64,000 bases of DNA from a virus. The DNA is taken from the IMG/VR virus record IMGVR_UViG_3300028666_000022, positions 248,001-312,000 of that record, one strand, 5' to 3'. The notes under the pieces were generated by a model. That model searched no databases. It was given only the letters and a program-made list of their open reading frames with translations, and had not been told where the DNA came from. The stretch's first letter is position 1, and each line of letters opens with the position of its first letter. The position numbers and the translations under genes are program-made. Of the stretch, positions 47,796 to 56,638 are shown piece after piece.

Positions 47796-49686
47796 CAAAA
47801 CAATACTATTATTTTTAGATACTAATGATATTGAAACATTAGAAAAGGGTGATTTAAAAAAAATAAAAGATGATTATCTGCTTATATATGATAATTGTGT
47901 TATTTTTAGTTATTTCGATATAAAATATCATAAAAATATAATTAAAGATAAAATAAATAAATTGAAGTTTATTAAGCAAACTAAAATAAATGCAAGAGAA
48001 TGTAATATTGTAAAAATAGACAACGTTGAAAAAAATAAATTTTTGAATGAAAATCATCTTCAAGAAACCGATAGATCTCAAATATTTTATGGAGCATATT
48101 ATAATAATGAATTACTTGCTGTTATGACATTTGATAATTCAAGAAAAATGAATGGTGGTGTTGAAAAAGATGAAAATGAATATGATTTATCAAGATTTGC
48201 AATTAAAATGGGTTATATTATTGTTGGTGTATTTAATAAGATGCTAATGACATTTATTAATGATTATTCGCCAAATAAAATTATAACATTTGCTGATTTA
48301 GATTTGGTTAATAGAGAAAATAATATTTATTTACACAATAATTTTAAATTATGTAAAGTAATTAACCCTGATTTTAGAATATATTTAAAAAATAAAAATA
48401 ATATCTTTCATAAATTTACTTATGGTAATAAGTTTATGAAAGATGGTAAAATTTCTGACGAAAAGAAAGAAGATGTAAGAGAAAATATGATAAAATTATG
48501 GAACTGTGGAAAAATAAAATATGAATTATTAATAATTAACAAAAAAATAATATATGGTTTTATTTACATAATAAAAAATAAAACTAATGGTAAAATATAT
48601 ATTGGTCAAACAACTAGAAGTTTTACTAGAAGATTATGGGAATATAGAAGCGCATATAAATATAATAATTTTCACAATCAATATCTTGCTAATGCATTCA
48701 ATAAATATGGTTGGGATAATTTTGAAATTTCTGTTATAGATAATGCATTAACTGTTGAAGAATTAAATGAAAAAGAAATCAATTACATTAACAAATATAA
48801 TTCAAATAATAGAGAATTTGGATATAATTTAGAGGCAGGTGGTAATAATTCTCTTCCTAGTTCAGAAACACTTGAAAAAATGTCAATTTCGCATCAAGGT
48901 GTTGTTCAAAGTGATGAATGGGTTGAAAAGAGAATTGCTAAAGCTGGTACTGAAGATGCAAAGAAATATGGAAAAGCTAAAACAGAAGAAGAAAAATTAA
49001 AATTAAGTTTAACCTCAACTAAATTTTGGGAAGGAAAAACCAGAGACGAAGAAACTAGAAGAAAGATAAGTGAAACAAAAAAGAAAAATGGGTTATCGGA
49101 AAAACAAAAAGAATTATCATGTGTACGTGTTTGTAAAGTAAATTCAAAAACTAATGAGATTGTAGAAACATTTGAATCAGTATCGGAAACTGCTAGACGT
49201 GAAAATACTAGTCAGGCAACTATCATTAGAAGATGTTCTGGTGAAACAAAAAATGTTGGCGATTATTTTTATTATTATGAATCAGATTTTTCGAATAATA
49301 TTGTAAGAGAATTTAAATCAACCGAACGCAAAAGTTTGAATAATTTTACTGAAGAAGAATTACATAAAATTTATAATGAACACATTAATGATGGAGTTTC
49401 AGTTAGAGAATTATGTACTAAATATAATCTAATTTATAGTACTCTTTCTAATTATATCAGTAAAAAAAGAAATCCACTTAATTTAGATTCTAAATATTGG
49501 GCTGTTTGTAAGAAAACCAATAAAAAATTTGAAGATTATTTAAATAAATCTGGAGTATTAACAAGACATATTCAAGAAATATATGCTGAAGAGAATTTAG
49601 AATCAAAATTTTCACGAAAGAAAATTGAATTAGAATCTGGACACTTTTGGTACGCTAGATTTTTTGATTTTATTGAAATTAAATAA
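47776..49686 (+). CDS. Chimeric homing endonuclease: accessory domain + GIY-YIG + AVCKKT module
   Basis: 636 aa. Residues 1-250 are the accessory domain seen at the C-terminus of the Vsr-like nucleases (SQIFYGAYYNNELLAVMTFD, then WNCGKIKYELL). Residues about 255-350 are GIY-YIG (GFIYIIKNKTNGKIYIGQTT, Arg helix, Glu in EEINYINKY-type helix NEKEINYINKY). NUMOD-like and helix-turn-helix segments follow, and residues about 570-636 are the AVCKKTNKKFEDYLNKSG module. So parts of two nuclease families are fused in one gene. Confidence 0.8.
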   Translation: MKKLIYNKTILLFLDTNDIETLEKGDLKKIKDDYLLIYDNCVIFSYFDIKYHKNIIKDKINKLKFIKQTKINARECNIVKIDNVEKNKFLNENHLQETDRSQIFYGAYYNNELLAVMTFDNSRKMNGGVEKDENEYDLSRFAIKMGYIIVGVFNKMLMTFINDYSPNKIITFADLDLVNRENNIYLHNNFKLCKVINPDFRIYLKNKNNIFHKFTYGNKFMKDGKISDEKKEDVRENMIKLWNCGKIKYELLIINKKIIYGFIYIIKNKTNGKIYIGQTTRSFTRRLWEYRSAYKYNNFHNQYLANAFNKYGWDNFEISVIDNALTVEELNEKEINYINKYNSNNREFGYNLEAGGNNSLPSSETLEKMSISHQGVVQSDEWVEKRIAKAGTEDAKKYGKAKTEEEKLKLSLTSTKFWEGKTRDEETRRKISETKKKNGLSEKQKELSCVRVCKVNSKTNEIVETFESVSETARRENTSQATIIRRCSGETKNVGDYFYYYESDFSNNIVREFKSTERKSLNNFTEEELHKIYNEHINDGVSVRELCTKYNLIYSTLSNYISKKRNPLNLDSKYWAVCKKTNKKFEDYLNKSGVLTRHIQEIYAEENLESKFSRKKIELESGHFWYARFFDFIEIK

Positions 49687-49960
49687 ATTTAATATTGGGG
49701 TTTAATTAAATAAAATAAATACATGATTAAAGATTAACTAGTTTATATATGTGGTTACTTTTTAATCTCTATGAAGTCAAAAAACTTAGCATACCAGAAA
49801 TGACCAGTTTCTAACTCAATTTTCTTTCTAAGGTATTTTGATTCTAAATTCTCTTCAGGATATGTTTCTTGAATATGTCTTGTCAATACTCCAGATTTAT
49901 TTAAATAATCTTCAAATTTTTTATTGGTTTTCTTGCAAACAGCAATATAATTAGAATCTA
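49500..49960. repeat. Inverted repeat formed by convergent endonuclease 3' ends
   Basis: The last about 65 codons of the genes ending at 49686 (plus) and 49755 (minus) encode almost the same residues (DYLNKSGVLTRHIQE, FFDFIEIK). The DNA is similar but not identical, giving arms of about 190 bp around a 70-bp centre. Confidence 0.65.
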
Positions 49961-51164
49961 AGTCAAGTACATTTTCTTTTTTATTTTTCTTTTCAATATA
50001 TGATAATAATATTGAAAATCTTATTGAATATTTTTTAGATAATTCTCTTATTGATATAAGAGAATTCATGTGTTCATTATACATATCTAATAATTCATTA
50101 TCTGTAAATTCTTCTAATTTTTTAAATATATTAGATTTGAAATCTTTTAATTCGTTATTTAGAAAATCACATTCATAACACCAATAATATTCACCTTTAT
50201 TTTTTGATATACCTAAACATTTTCTTAATATTGCTTCATATGATAAATTATCTGAATTTAATCTACCAGCATCCGCTAATGATTTAAATTTTTCTACAAT
50301 TTCATTATTTTTATTAATTTTTAAAACTGGTTTAGATACTTTATTTATTCTTTTCTCAATCCATTCTTTATTTTGTTTAATATCTTTTCTTGCTAAAGAT
50401 AATTTTAATTTTGTTTCTAAACTAGCAAGAGAGTTTTTACCACCATTTTCAATATTATAACCAAATTCTCTAATATTTGATTTATATTTATTAATATAAT
50501 TGATTTCTTTTTCATTTAGTTCATCAATATTTGTTGCATAATCAATGATATTGAACTCAAAATTATTTAAATTATGTTTATTAAATGCATGATATAGTAT
50601 ATGATCTTCATTATTTTTTGCTTTTAATATATGTTCATATAATCTGTCTTTCACTCTTATACTTTGACCGACATATTTCTTATTATTTAGTTTATTGATT
50701 ATTAGATAAATATGTCCGAATTCATCTAAAGTAATATCTAATTTAATATTTACATTAATATTATGTTTTTTCATTACCCAAATATTTGTTTTTTCTGAAG
50801 ATGATGTTAAATTATTATTAAAATCATAATTATAACCAAATTCTTCAATATTTGATTTATAAATGTTAGTATGAACAATTTTTTTCAAATCTAACTCACT
50901 AATATTTGATGCACTATCAATGATAGCAAACTCAAAATTATTAATCCCATATTCATTAAATGCATCACATATTGGATGATTTTCACCATTATTTGCTCTT
51001 CGTATATGTTCGCCAAATCTCTTTCTAACTTGAGTACTTTGTCCAACATATTTTTTATTGTTTATTTTATTTGTAAGTAAATAAATATGTCCAAATTCAT
51101 TCATGATTATATTTTTACTAACATTTACTATGATTTCATGTTTTTCAATTAACCAAGTTTCCAT
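49755..51164 (-). CDS. Homing endonuclease with two GIY-YIG domains
   Basis: 469 aa. First domain about residues 25-115 (GHIYLLTNKINNKKYVGQST), second about 148-240 (GHIYLIINKLNNKKYVGQSI). The second keeps the Glu-bearing helix (NEKEINYINKYKS); in the first this helix reads DLKKIVHTNIYKS, with Lys at the catalytic Glu, so it is probably inactive. NUMOD-like repeats and the AVCKKTNKKFEDYLNKSG module follow. It lies just downstream of the major capsid gene, past a terminator. Confidence 0.8.
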   Translation of the reverse strand: METWLIEKHEIIVNVSKNIIMNEFGHIYLLTNKINNKKYVGQSTQVRKRFGEHIRRANNGENHPICDAFNEYGINNFEFAIIDSASNISELDLKKIVHTNIYKSNIEEFGYNYDFNNNLTSSSEKTNIWVMKKHNINVNIKLDITLDEFGHIYLIINKLNNKKYVGQSIRVKDRLYEHILKAKNNEDHILYHAFNKHNLNNFEFNIIDYATNIDELNEKEINYINKYKSNIREFGYNIENGGKNSLASLETKLKLSLARKDIKQNKEWIEKRINKVSKPVLKINKNNEIVEKFKSLADAGRLNSDNLSYEAILRKCLGISKNKGEYYWCYECDFLNNELKDFKSNIFKKLEEFTDNELLDMYNEHMNSLISIRELSKKYSIRFSILLSYIEKKNKKENVLDLDSNYIAVCKKTNKKFEDYLNKSGVLTRHIQETYPEENLESKYLRKKIELETGHFWYAKFFDFIEIKK

Positions 51165-51223
51165 ATAAAATATTTTTAGTAAAATTACTAATTATTATTT
51201 AATAATAAAAGAAATAAAATAAA

Positions 51224-51247
51224 AAAGAGTGGAAAATTCCACTCTTT
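51224..51247 (-). terminator. Terminator of major capsid gene
   Basis: AAAGAGTGG (51224-51232) pairs with CCACTCTTT (51239-51247), 6-nt loop, A-run and T-run flanks. It lies 25 nt after the capsid stop and before the endonuclease start. Confidence 0.85.
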
Positions 51248-51271
51248 AATTAAAGATTATATTTTTTTGTC

Positions 51272-52945
51272 TTATGATAAGTCACCAATACCAAAAGTAG
51301 TTAAACCATCGCAATATATACGGCCAAAATAACGATTTAACACCATTTTCTTAGCGTACCTAGTCATTATCCCGCGAATTGGGCTAAAATCAAACGGGTT
51401 ATACATCACAGGTGTTAGCTGTAATGGCACGTACGGAGCATATATGTAACCGGTCTCAAGTATGCTAGTACCTTTATGTCCAATTAACACCGTATTAGCA
51501 GGTGAATATGGATCACGGTATACTATATAACGTCCACTTAAAGTACCAATTTTCTCAATACCCATGTTATACTTATCCTGTTCAGGACTTGCATTACTAA
51601 CGTGGAAATATTCAAGGTCATCAAATACAGCACTAACTTCAGGAGAAACTACTATCCAAGAAGCACCACCACGAAGGGTTGCTTTATGAATCTGAGCAGA
51701 AATCTGATTGATTTTAGTAACTAGAGTTTGATTCCAGTCTTTCTGTGTTCCGTAATAAGCTGTAGATTGTCTACGTAAACCATTATAGTCCCAACGACTT
51801 GTCCAAGCAGCACCTCTACGAAGATCACGAAGAATTTCACGGTCAATTTCAGCAGCCATTTGTTCAGATAACAAAGCAGTTAATTCAGCTTCGGCATCGA
51901 TATTATGGAAAGCAGAAACGTCTTGTGCTAATTCAGGAGTCCACTGAGCACGCATTTTACGAGTTTCAACACTAACAGTAACTTGATCAAGTACGAATGT
52001 TACTTCTGCCATTCTTGAATCTTCTTCAAGGTCAGAATAAACACTATAACGATACCTAAAAGTAGGAGTTGTAGCAGCACTCATTGCATTATAACCATCA
52101 GTACCAGCATAAGTAAGATCAACAACAACAGTTAATTTTCCAGTAGCATCAACAATTGCTTGTCCGTACTTCTGTACTTTAACGTTGAAAGGAAGAGGAT
52201 TACCTGCAGTGATACCTTCTGTTGAAAATGGAGAAGGAGCAACAAAATTAACACTAGAAGAAATTTTCAAACTAGCTAAAAAAGATTCTGTATCCATAGG
52301 AACTCCAGTAGGACCAACTAATTTACCTTCATAAGTAGTAGAAAAACCACTAATAACTAAGGTTAATGATTTGTCAGCAGCAGTATAAGCATAAGGACTT
52401 TGAGCACAAGTACCTGAAGTAATTGTAAGTTCACCTTTAGACCTATCAAATAATGAAGTACCTTCATCGTCATATGATTTAGCATAGAATGCATCATATA
52501 AAGATTGGCTTTCAAACTGAGTTTTAGCTGAAGCAGCAGTAGAAGCAGCATTTGCATAAGCACCATCAGGTGAATAATTGTCAAATTGACTAGCAGTTGT
52601 TTGTTTCCTTGAGCTTGCTTTAGGATTGATGTAATATAACTTACCAATAGGTAAATTCAATGCTTGAACCGATACGATGTCATTAGCTAAAAGTTTAGCA
52701 AATACCCTACGTATTACAGGAAAAGCAACTGTTTCAAACTGACCACTAGATGCAGATTCAGTTGATTCATTAATCATGTGGCTTAGTTGGTTTTCGAATA
52801 ACTGTGCGCAGTTTTCTTTTACGTTACCTTCAAGGCCTTCTAACAAACCAATTTTTTCCCAACGGTTTGTAGTTATTTCTCTTTGTTCGCGAAGTTGTTT
52901 TAATCCAATATTGCCAACTTCGGCACTTTCCATTAAAAATCCCAT
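51272..52945 (-). CDS. 23: Major capsid protein (T4 gp23-like)
   Basis: 557 aa (T4 gp23 is 521). N-terminal helical propeptide, then a HK97-type core with gp23 features: FPVIRRVFAKLLANDIVSVQ, PIGKLYYINP, ARKMRAQWTPELAQD-like segment (TRKMRAQWTPELAQDVSAFH), EILRDLRRGA and a C-terminal YAPYVPLQLTPVMYNPFDF, RYFGRIYCDGL. A likely protease site INE60/S61 would remove the propeptide. It forms the hexamers of the head. Its upstream neighbour, 17 nt away, is the scaffold gene. Confidence 0.93.
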   Translation of the reverse strand: MGFLMESAEVGNIGLKQLREQREITTNRWEKIGLLEGLEGNVKENCAQLFENQLSHMINESTESASSGQFETVAFPVIRRVFAKLLANDIVSVQALNLPIGKLYYINPKASSRKQTTASQFDNYSPDGAYANAASTAASAKTQFESQSLYDAFYAKSYDDEGTSLFDRSKGELTITSGTCAQSPYAYTAADKSLTLVISGFSTTYEGKLVGPTGVPMDTESFLASLKISSSVNFVAPSPFSTEGITAGNPLPFNVKVQKYGQAIVDATGKLTVVVDLTYAGTDGYNAMSAATTPTFRYRYSVYSDLEEDSRMAEVTFVLDQVTVSVETRKMRAQWTPELAQDVSAFHNIDAEAELTALLSEQMAAEIDREILRDLRRGAAWTSRWDYNGLRRQSTAYYGTQKDWNQTLVTKINQISAQIHKATLRGGASWIVVSPEVSAVFDDLEYFHVSNASPEQDKYNMGIEKIGTLSGRYIVYRDPYSPANTVLIGHKGTSILETGYIYAPYVPLQLTPVMYNPFDFSPIRGIMTRYAKKMVLNRYFGRIYCDGLTTFGIGDLS

Positions 52946-52962
52946 TTTATTAAAATTTATTT

Positions 52963-54510
52963 TTATGATTTAATTATTTTTTTACCTCCGTTTTCTACGT
53001 ATTCGATAATCTTTCTCATTCTATTCATATGATCATTATCGGCGTAGGCAGTTTTTTCAATTACTTCATCAAGTTTATGTTTTGAAGATGGTTGTATAGA
53101 GGTGCTTACTTTATCTTCAAGACTTTCAGAAATTGTTTTCCTATTTTCTTTCATTTCTGTTAGAAAAGATTTATACTTTTTCTGTGAATCGGTAATACTA
53201 TCAACTTGTTTAAATTCGTTGATAATTTTTATTTTATCCTCTTGGGTCAGAGCTAATTCTTCGTTTACCAAAAGATTATTGACGTGAGCCAAATTGGTAT
53301 TAAAGACAGCCATTTCCTTCAATTGATTGCGATATTTTTCAAGTGCGGTTTTATAATTTTCAAGCAAACCACTGACAGTACCTTTATAAGATTTAACTTC
53401 GTTTAATTTTTTTGTTAAGTTTTTATTTTCCTTAATTAAACCGTTAATTTTTTTCTGTGATTCTTGAACATATGGAGAATGATTTTTTTCACCCTGACTC
53501 AAATAATCTTCACCCGGTAATTCTCTACCTGACATTTTTCTACGTGAACTATAAGACAATCCATGTGCTTCATCAACATCGTTTGCTTCGCCTTTTCCTA
53601 ATACTGATTCAATATCAGCATCAGTAATTGGTTCTTCATCTATTAAATTACTATCGTATTCGCCTTTATGCATTTTATCCAAAGGAAAGTTACCACCATG
53701 CATTTCGTCAACTGATTTTTCATCGATAAGATTAGAATCATATTCACCCTTATGCATTTTATCTAATGGGAAATTGCCACCATGCATTTCATCAACATTT
53801 TCATTATCGAGAGATTTAATAACCTCATCGATTTTGTTTTTCATGTTAATTAATTCATTATATGCAATTCCTTTGTTTCCCTTTTCCATGTATGATGGTG
53901 AATTTGCGTTAATACCCTTAAGTTCTTCTTCAAGACCTTCCATTTCTGAAATTTCTTTTTCGATTGCTTCCATCGTGAGTACTTCGTCATTTTCATCAGC
54001 ATTTTCTAATGCAGAACCTACACTCTTCATATCCAATTCTGTTATATCGAATTCTTCGGTTTGAAGTGGTTTTTTTAGTTTTTTATCGAAAGGTTTACCA
54101 TCACCAACTACTTCTTCAATAGCTTCTGGTTTTTTTACCTTTTTATCAAAGGGTTTACCTTCTCCGGCGGTTTCTTCAACCTTTTCCACTTTTTTTGCTT
54201 TTTCGTTGAAGGGTTTTCCTTCTCCAGCATTTTCTTCGACTTTCTTAGTCTCTTTTGTTTGATTCTTCATAACAGATTCTTCTTTATTTGTTTCAGCATC
54301 ATCTAAATCTTTAGATTCTTTATCTTTATCCAATTTTTTGTAGGATTCTTTTGCCGATTTATTTTTATTTATTTCTTCTTTTAGAATATTATTAAACTTT
54401 TCTGGAAATTCTTCTGCTAATTTTTTCTTAGCATTAGCTTCAGCAGCTTCAACTATTTCTTTATAATCAGTTAGAGCTTCCTTTAATATTGACTTTTTAT
54501 CTTCTTTCAT
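52963..54510 (-). CDS. 22: Prohead core scaffold protein (T4 gp22-like)
   Basis: 515 aa, extremely charged and helical, placed between protease and capsid genes as in T4. Residues 91-150 hold three 20-residue repeats (VEETAGEGKPFDKKVKKPEA type). Residues 239-294 hold two nearly identical 28-residue repeats (VDEMHGGNFPLDKMHKGEYD...LIDE). The C-terminal third is coiled coil (SSYVQESQKK... to KKYKSFLTEMKENRKTISES). T4 gp22 is 269 aa, so this is about twice as long. It should fill the prohead and be cut up by the gp21-like protease. Confidence 0.78.
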   Translation of the reverse strand: MKEDKKSILKEALTDYKEIVEAAEANAKKKLAEEFPEKFNNILKEEINKNKSAKESYKKLDKDKESKDLDDAETNKEESVMKNQTKETKKVEENAGEGKPFNEKAKKVEKVEETAGEGKPFDKKVKKPEAIEEVVGDGKPFDKKLKKPLQTEEFDITELDMKSVGSALENADENDEVLTMEAIEKEISEMEGLEEELKGINANSPSYMEKGNKGIAYNELINMKNKIDEVIKSLDNENVDEMHGGNFPLDKMHKGEYDSNLIDEKSVDEMHGGNFPLDKMHKGEYDSNLIDEEPITDADIESVLGKGEANDVDEAHGLSYSSRRKMSGRELPGEDYLSQGEKNHSPYVQESQKKINGLIKENKNLTKKLNEVKSYKGTVSGLLENYKTALEKYRNQLKEMAVFNTNLAHVNNLLVNEELALTQEDKIKIINEFKQVDSITDSQKKYKSFLTEMKENRKTISESLEDKVSTSIQPSSKHKLDEVIEKTAYADNDHMNRMRKIIEYVENGGKKIIKS

Positions 54511-54540
54511 TTTATTAAATTCTTGTAACTAATAATCTAA

Positions 54541-54555
54541 TTTTTATATAAATAC
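54541..54555 (-). promoter_or_regulatory. Late-type motif GTATTTATATAAAAA
   Basis: Minus strand, 30 nt before the scaffold start. Probably drives the scaffold-capsid pair. Confidence 0.5.
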
Positions 54556-54636
54556 ATCTGCTTTGCGAAAAAGTATAAAAAATAATAAAATTTCTTGTTT
54601 TATTAAAAATTTATACTTATATTCTCACCATTATTT

Positions 54637-56544
54637 TTATAGTAAAAACTTATCTATTGCAGATGATAATTTATTATCTTCTTCTTTTAAATAAACACCA
54701 TTTTTATTTACATAACTTTCTTCAAAACTAAAATTTCCTTTATTTGGAAATAAATATGCTCCGGGAGTACTTGGTGTAGAAACTAAATCAAATGCTATTA
54801 ATTCAAAATCATTTTGAACATAATTTTCACCTTGTATTTCTTTTAATGTTCCAACTCCCCTTGATGATATTCCAATTCTGATTTTGTTTTGTAGATATAA
54901 AACTATTTTATCACCAATGACTGAAACAACACCATACTTAATATAACCGGGAGATACAATTATTTTTAATTGACCAAACAAAACATTTTCTTCTTTACCT
55001 TTTCCCCACCACATTTTTGTTATTAAATGTGATATGTTTTGTAAGGAAACTACAGATGAATTACCAGTCCAATGTGCTTTACCATTTACTTTAACTAAGA
55101 AATTACCATTTTTAACTCTAACACAAGCAATGTTATCATTAAAATCAATTTCAGTAACTTTAATAAATCTTTTATCTAAATAAATGTGTTTAGTTTTTGA
55201 TATGTTTAAATTATATTGTATTTGACTATTCTCTGCTTTAATCAATCTATTTGTTTCGAGAGTTTCATTAATATATTCAATTGTACCATCAGATAAAACA
55301 ACTTCTTTTTTTACTATTTTTTTATCGATAATATTTCTATCTTTGGGTTGATATGTTGTAATTGTACCACTACTACCAGTTTTAATTAAGATCTCATGTA
55401 AATCTTCAATTAGTTGTCTTGATGTTGAAAAAACAGATTTTTTATTATTTAGTTTTCCATTTTTTTCAACATAATCAATGTTCCTGCCATCACCCAACCA
55501 GAACCAATGAAATAATATTTTTAATAAATCCGAAGATGCTTGTTTTAATTCTATTGGAATATATTTATTATGTGAATGTCCTAATATATATAGATAATTA
55601 TATAATCTAGCATCATTAATATGATATTGACATTTACCATCATCATGCTCGTCTTTCCAAAATTTAAATGGTAATTTTTTTAATAAATTTTCAATAAGAA
55701 TCTTTTTTTCTTTATTTTTTTGTGTTATAATAACACTATAACCACTTAATTTATATTGATTTGATTTAGCACCAGTACTATGACCTTCAGCTAAATATAT
55801 TCCCATAAAAGCAAACCAATCTTCTGATTTAATTTTTATTGGTGTAGTATAACGTTCAATTAAATCATGTTTTGAATTAAAACTTAACGTATTCTTATCT
55901 ACTCCTTCTAAAGTAAAATATTCATTATAATTACCTTGCCATTCAGCAGTTTTTAATATTTTATATTTTCCTGATGAAAGAACATTGTTTAGATTATTAT
56001 AAATATCTTTAGCATAATAATATTCTCTTTTGCCTTTAGAGTTTTCTATTAAAAATCTATGATTTTCTGTTACAGTTAAATCGATTGAATTACTTAAAAA
56101 TTTATACATTTTACCTTGATATGGTGTATATATTTTTTTATCTATTTTTTGAATTTCAATTTGATTAGTTTCTGTATTAAGTGTTAATATTTCTTCATTC
56201 TCTGAAATATCTTTAAACCATTTCCATCCATCTTTAGTGCATATTTTAGATTCTGAAGCATTCACGCAATCTGGATGATCAGCTTCATTTACAGCACAAT
56301 TAGTATCAATTAGTTTTTGATATTCTATAACTTGAGGAACTAAAACATCTTTTGGATAAATTCTACCATTTTTATTTTTCACACCCCATTTTTGAAGTAT
56401 GCAATCTATTAAGACTGGTTCATTAGGTTTAAGTTCAAAACCTTCTTTAATTAATTGTGGATTTAAGTCTGAAGTAATAAAACCTGAATCCGACTCAATA
56501 AGAATTCCAAAACCCGTCTCATTTGCTTTTAATATATTGCCCAT
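54637..56544 (-). CDS. 21: Prohead maturation protease (T4 gp21-like) containing an intein
   Basis: 635 aa; the spliced product would be 232 aa (T4 gp21 is 212). Before the intein: GRIYPKDVL and NEADHPD with catalytic His90. After it: SSVVSLQNISHLITKMWWGK (catalytic Ser region), GISSRGVGTL and ELIAFDLVSTPSTPGAY. The enzyme cuts scaffold, capsid and portal-associated proteins in the prohead, in T4 after (I/L)xE. Unspliced precursor should be inactive because the insert separates His from Ser. Confidence 0.92.
   Translation of the reverse strand: MGNILKANETGFGILIESDSGFITSDLNPQLIKEGFELKPNEPVLIDCILQKWGVKNKNGRIYPKDVLVPQVIEYQKLIDTNCAVNEADHPDCVNASESKICTKDGWKWFKDISENEEILTLNTETNQIEIQKIDKKIYTPYQGKMYKFLSNSIDLTVTENHRFLIENSKGKREYYYAKDIYNNLNNVLSSGKYKILKTAEWQGNYNEYFTLEGVDKNTLSFNSKHDLIERYTTPIKIKSEDWFAFMGIYLAEGHSTGAKSNQYKLSGYSVIITQKNKEKKILIENLLKKLPFKFWKDEHDDGKCQYHINDARLYNYLYILGHSHNKYIPIELKQASSDLLKILFHWFWLGDGRNIDYVEKNGKLNNKKSVFSTSRQLIEDLHEILIKTGSSGTITTYQPKDRNIIDKKIVKKEVVLSDGTIEYINETLETNRLIKAENSQIQYNLNISKTKHIYLDKRFIKVTEIDFNDNIACVRVKNGNFLVKVNGKAHWTGNSSVVSLQNISHLITKMWWGKGKEENVLFGQLKIIVSPGYIKYGVVSVIGDKIVLYLQNKIRIGISSRGVGTLKEIQGENYVQNDFELIAFDLVSTPSTPGAYLFPNKGNFSFEESYVNKNGVYLKEEDNKLSSAIDKFLL
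55060..56268 (-). mobile_element. LAGLIDADG intein in prohead protease
   Basis: 403 aa, from Cys93 to Asn495. Block A begins CVNASESKICTKDGWKW; block B is TVTENHRFLIENSKG; the C-terminus is VKVNGKAHWTGN followed by Ser496. The penultimate residue is Gly, not His; a His lies three residues earlier. LAGLIDADG motifs: FMGIYLAEGHS and WFWLGDGRNI. Joining the flanks restores the gp21 sequence ADHPD-SSVVSL. Confidence 0.9.
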
Positions 56545-56553
56545 GTGAAAATA

Positions 56554-56568
56554 TTTTAATATAAATAG
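56554..56568 (-). promoter_or_regulatory. Late-type motif CTATTTATATTAAAA
   Basis: Minus strand, 9 nt before the prohead protease start. Confidence 0.5.
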
Positions 56569-56615
56569 TTTATAATATCAATTATTTTTCTTAAATTTAG
56601 GTTTCAGATAATAAT

Positions 56616-56630
56616 GTATTTATGATAAAT
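56616..56630 (+). promoter_or_regulatory. Late-type motif GTATTTATGATAAAT
   Basis: Plus strand, 8 nt before the hub-like gene. Back to back with the minus-strand motif at 56554. Confidence 0.55.
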
Positions 56631-56638
56631 ATTCTTGA

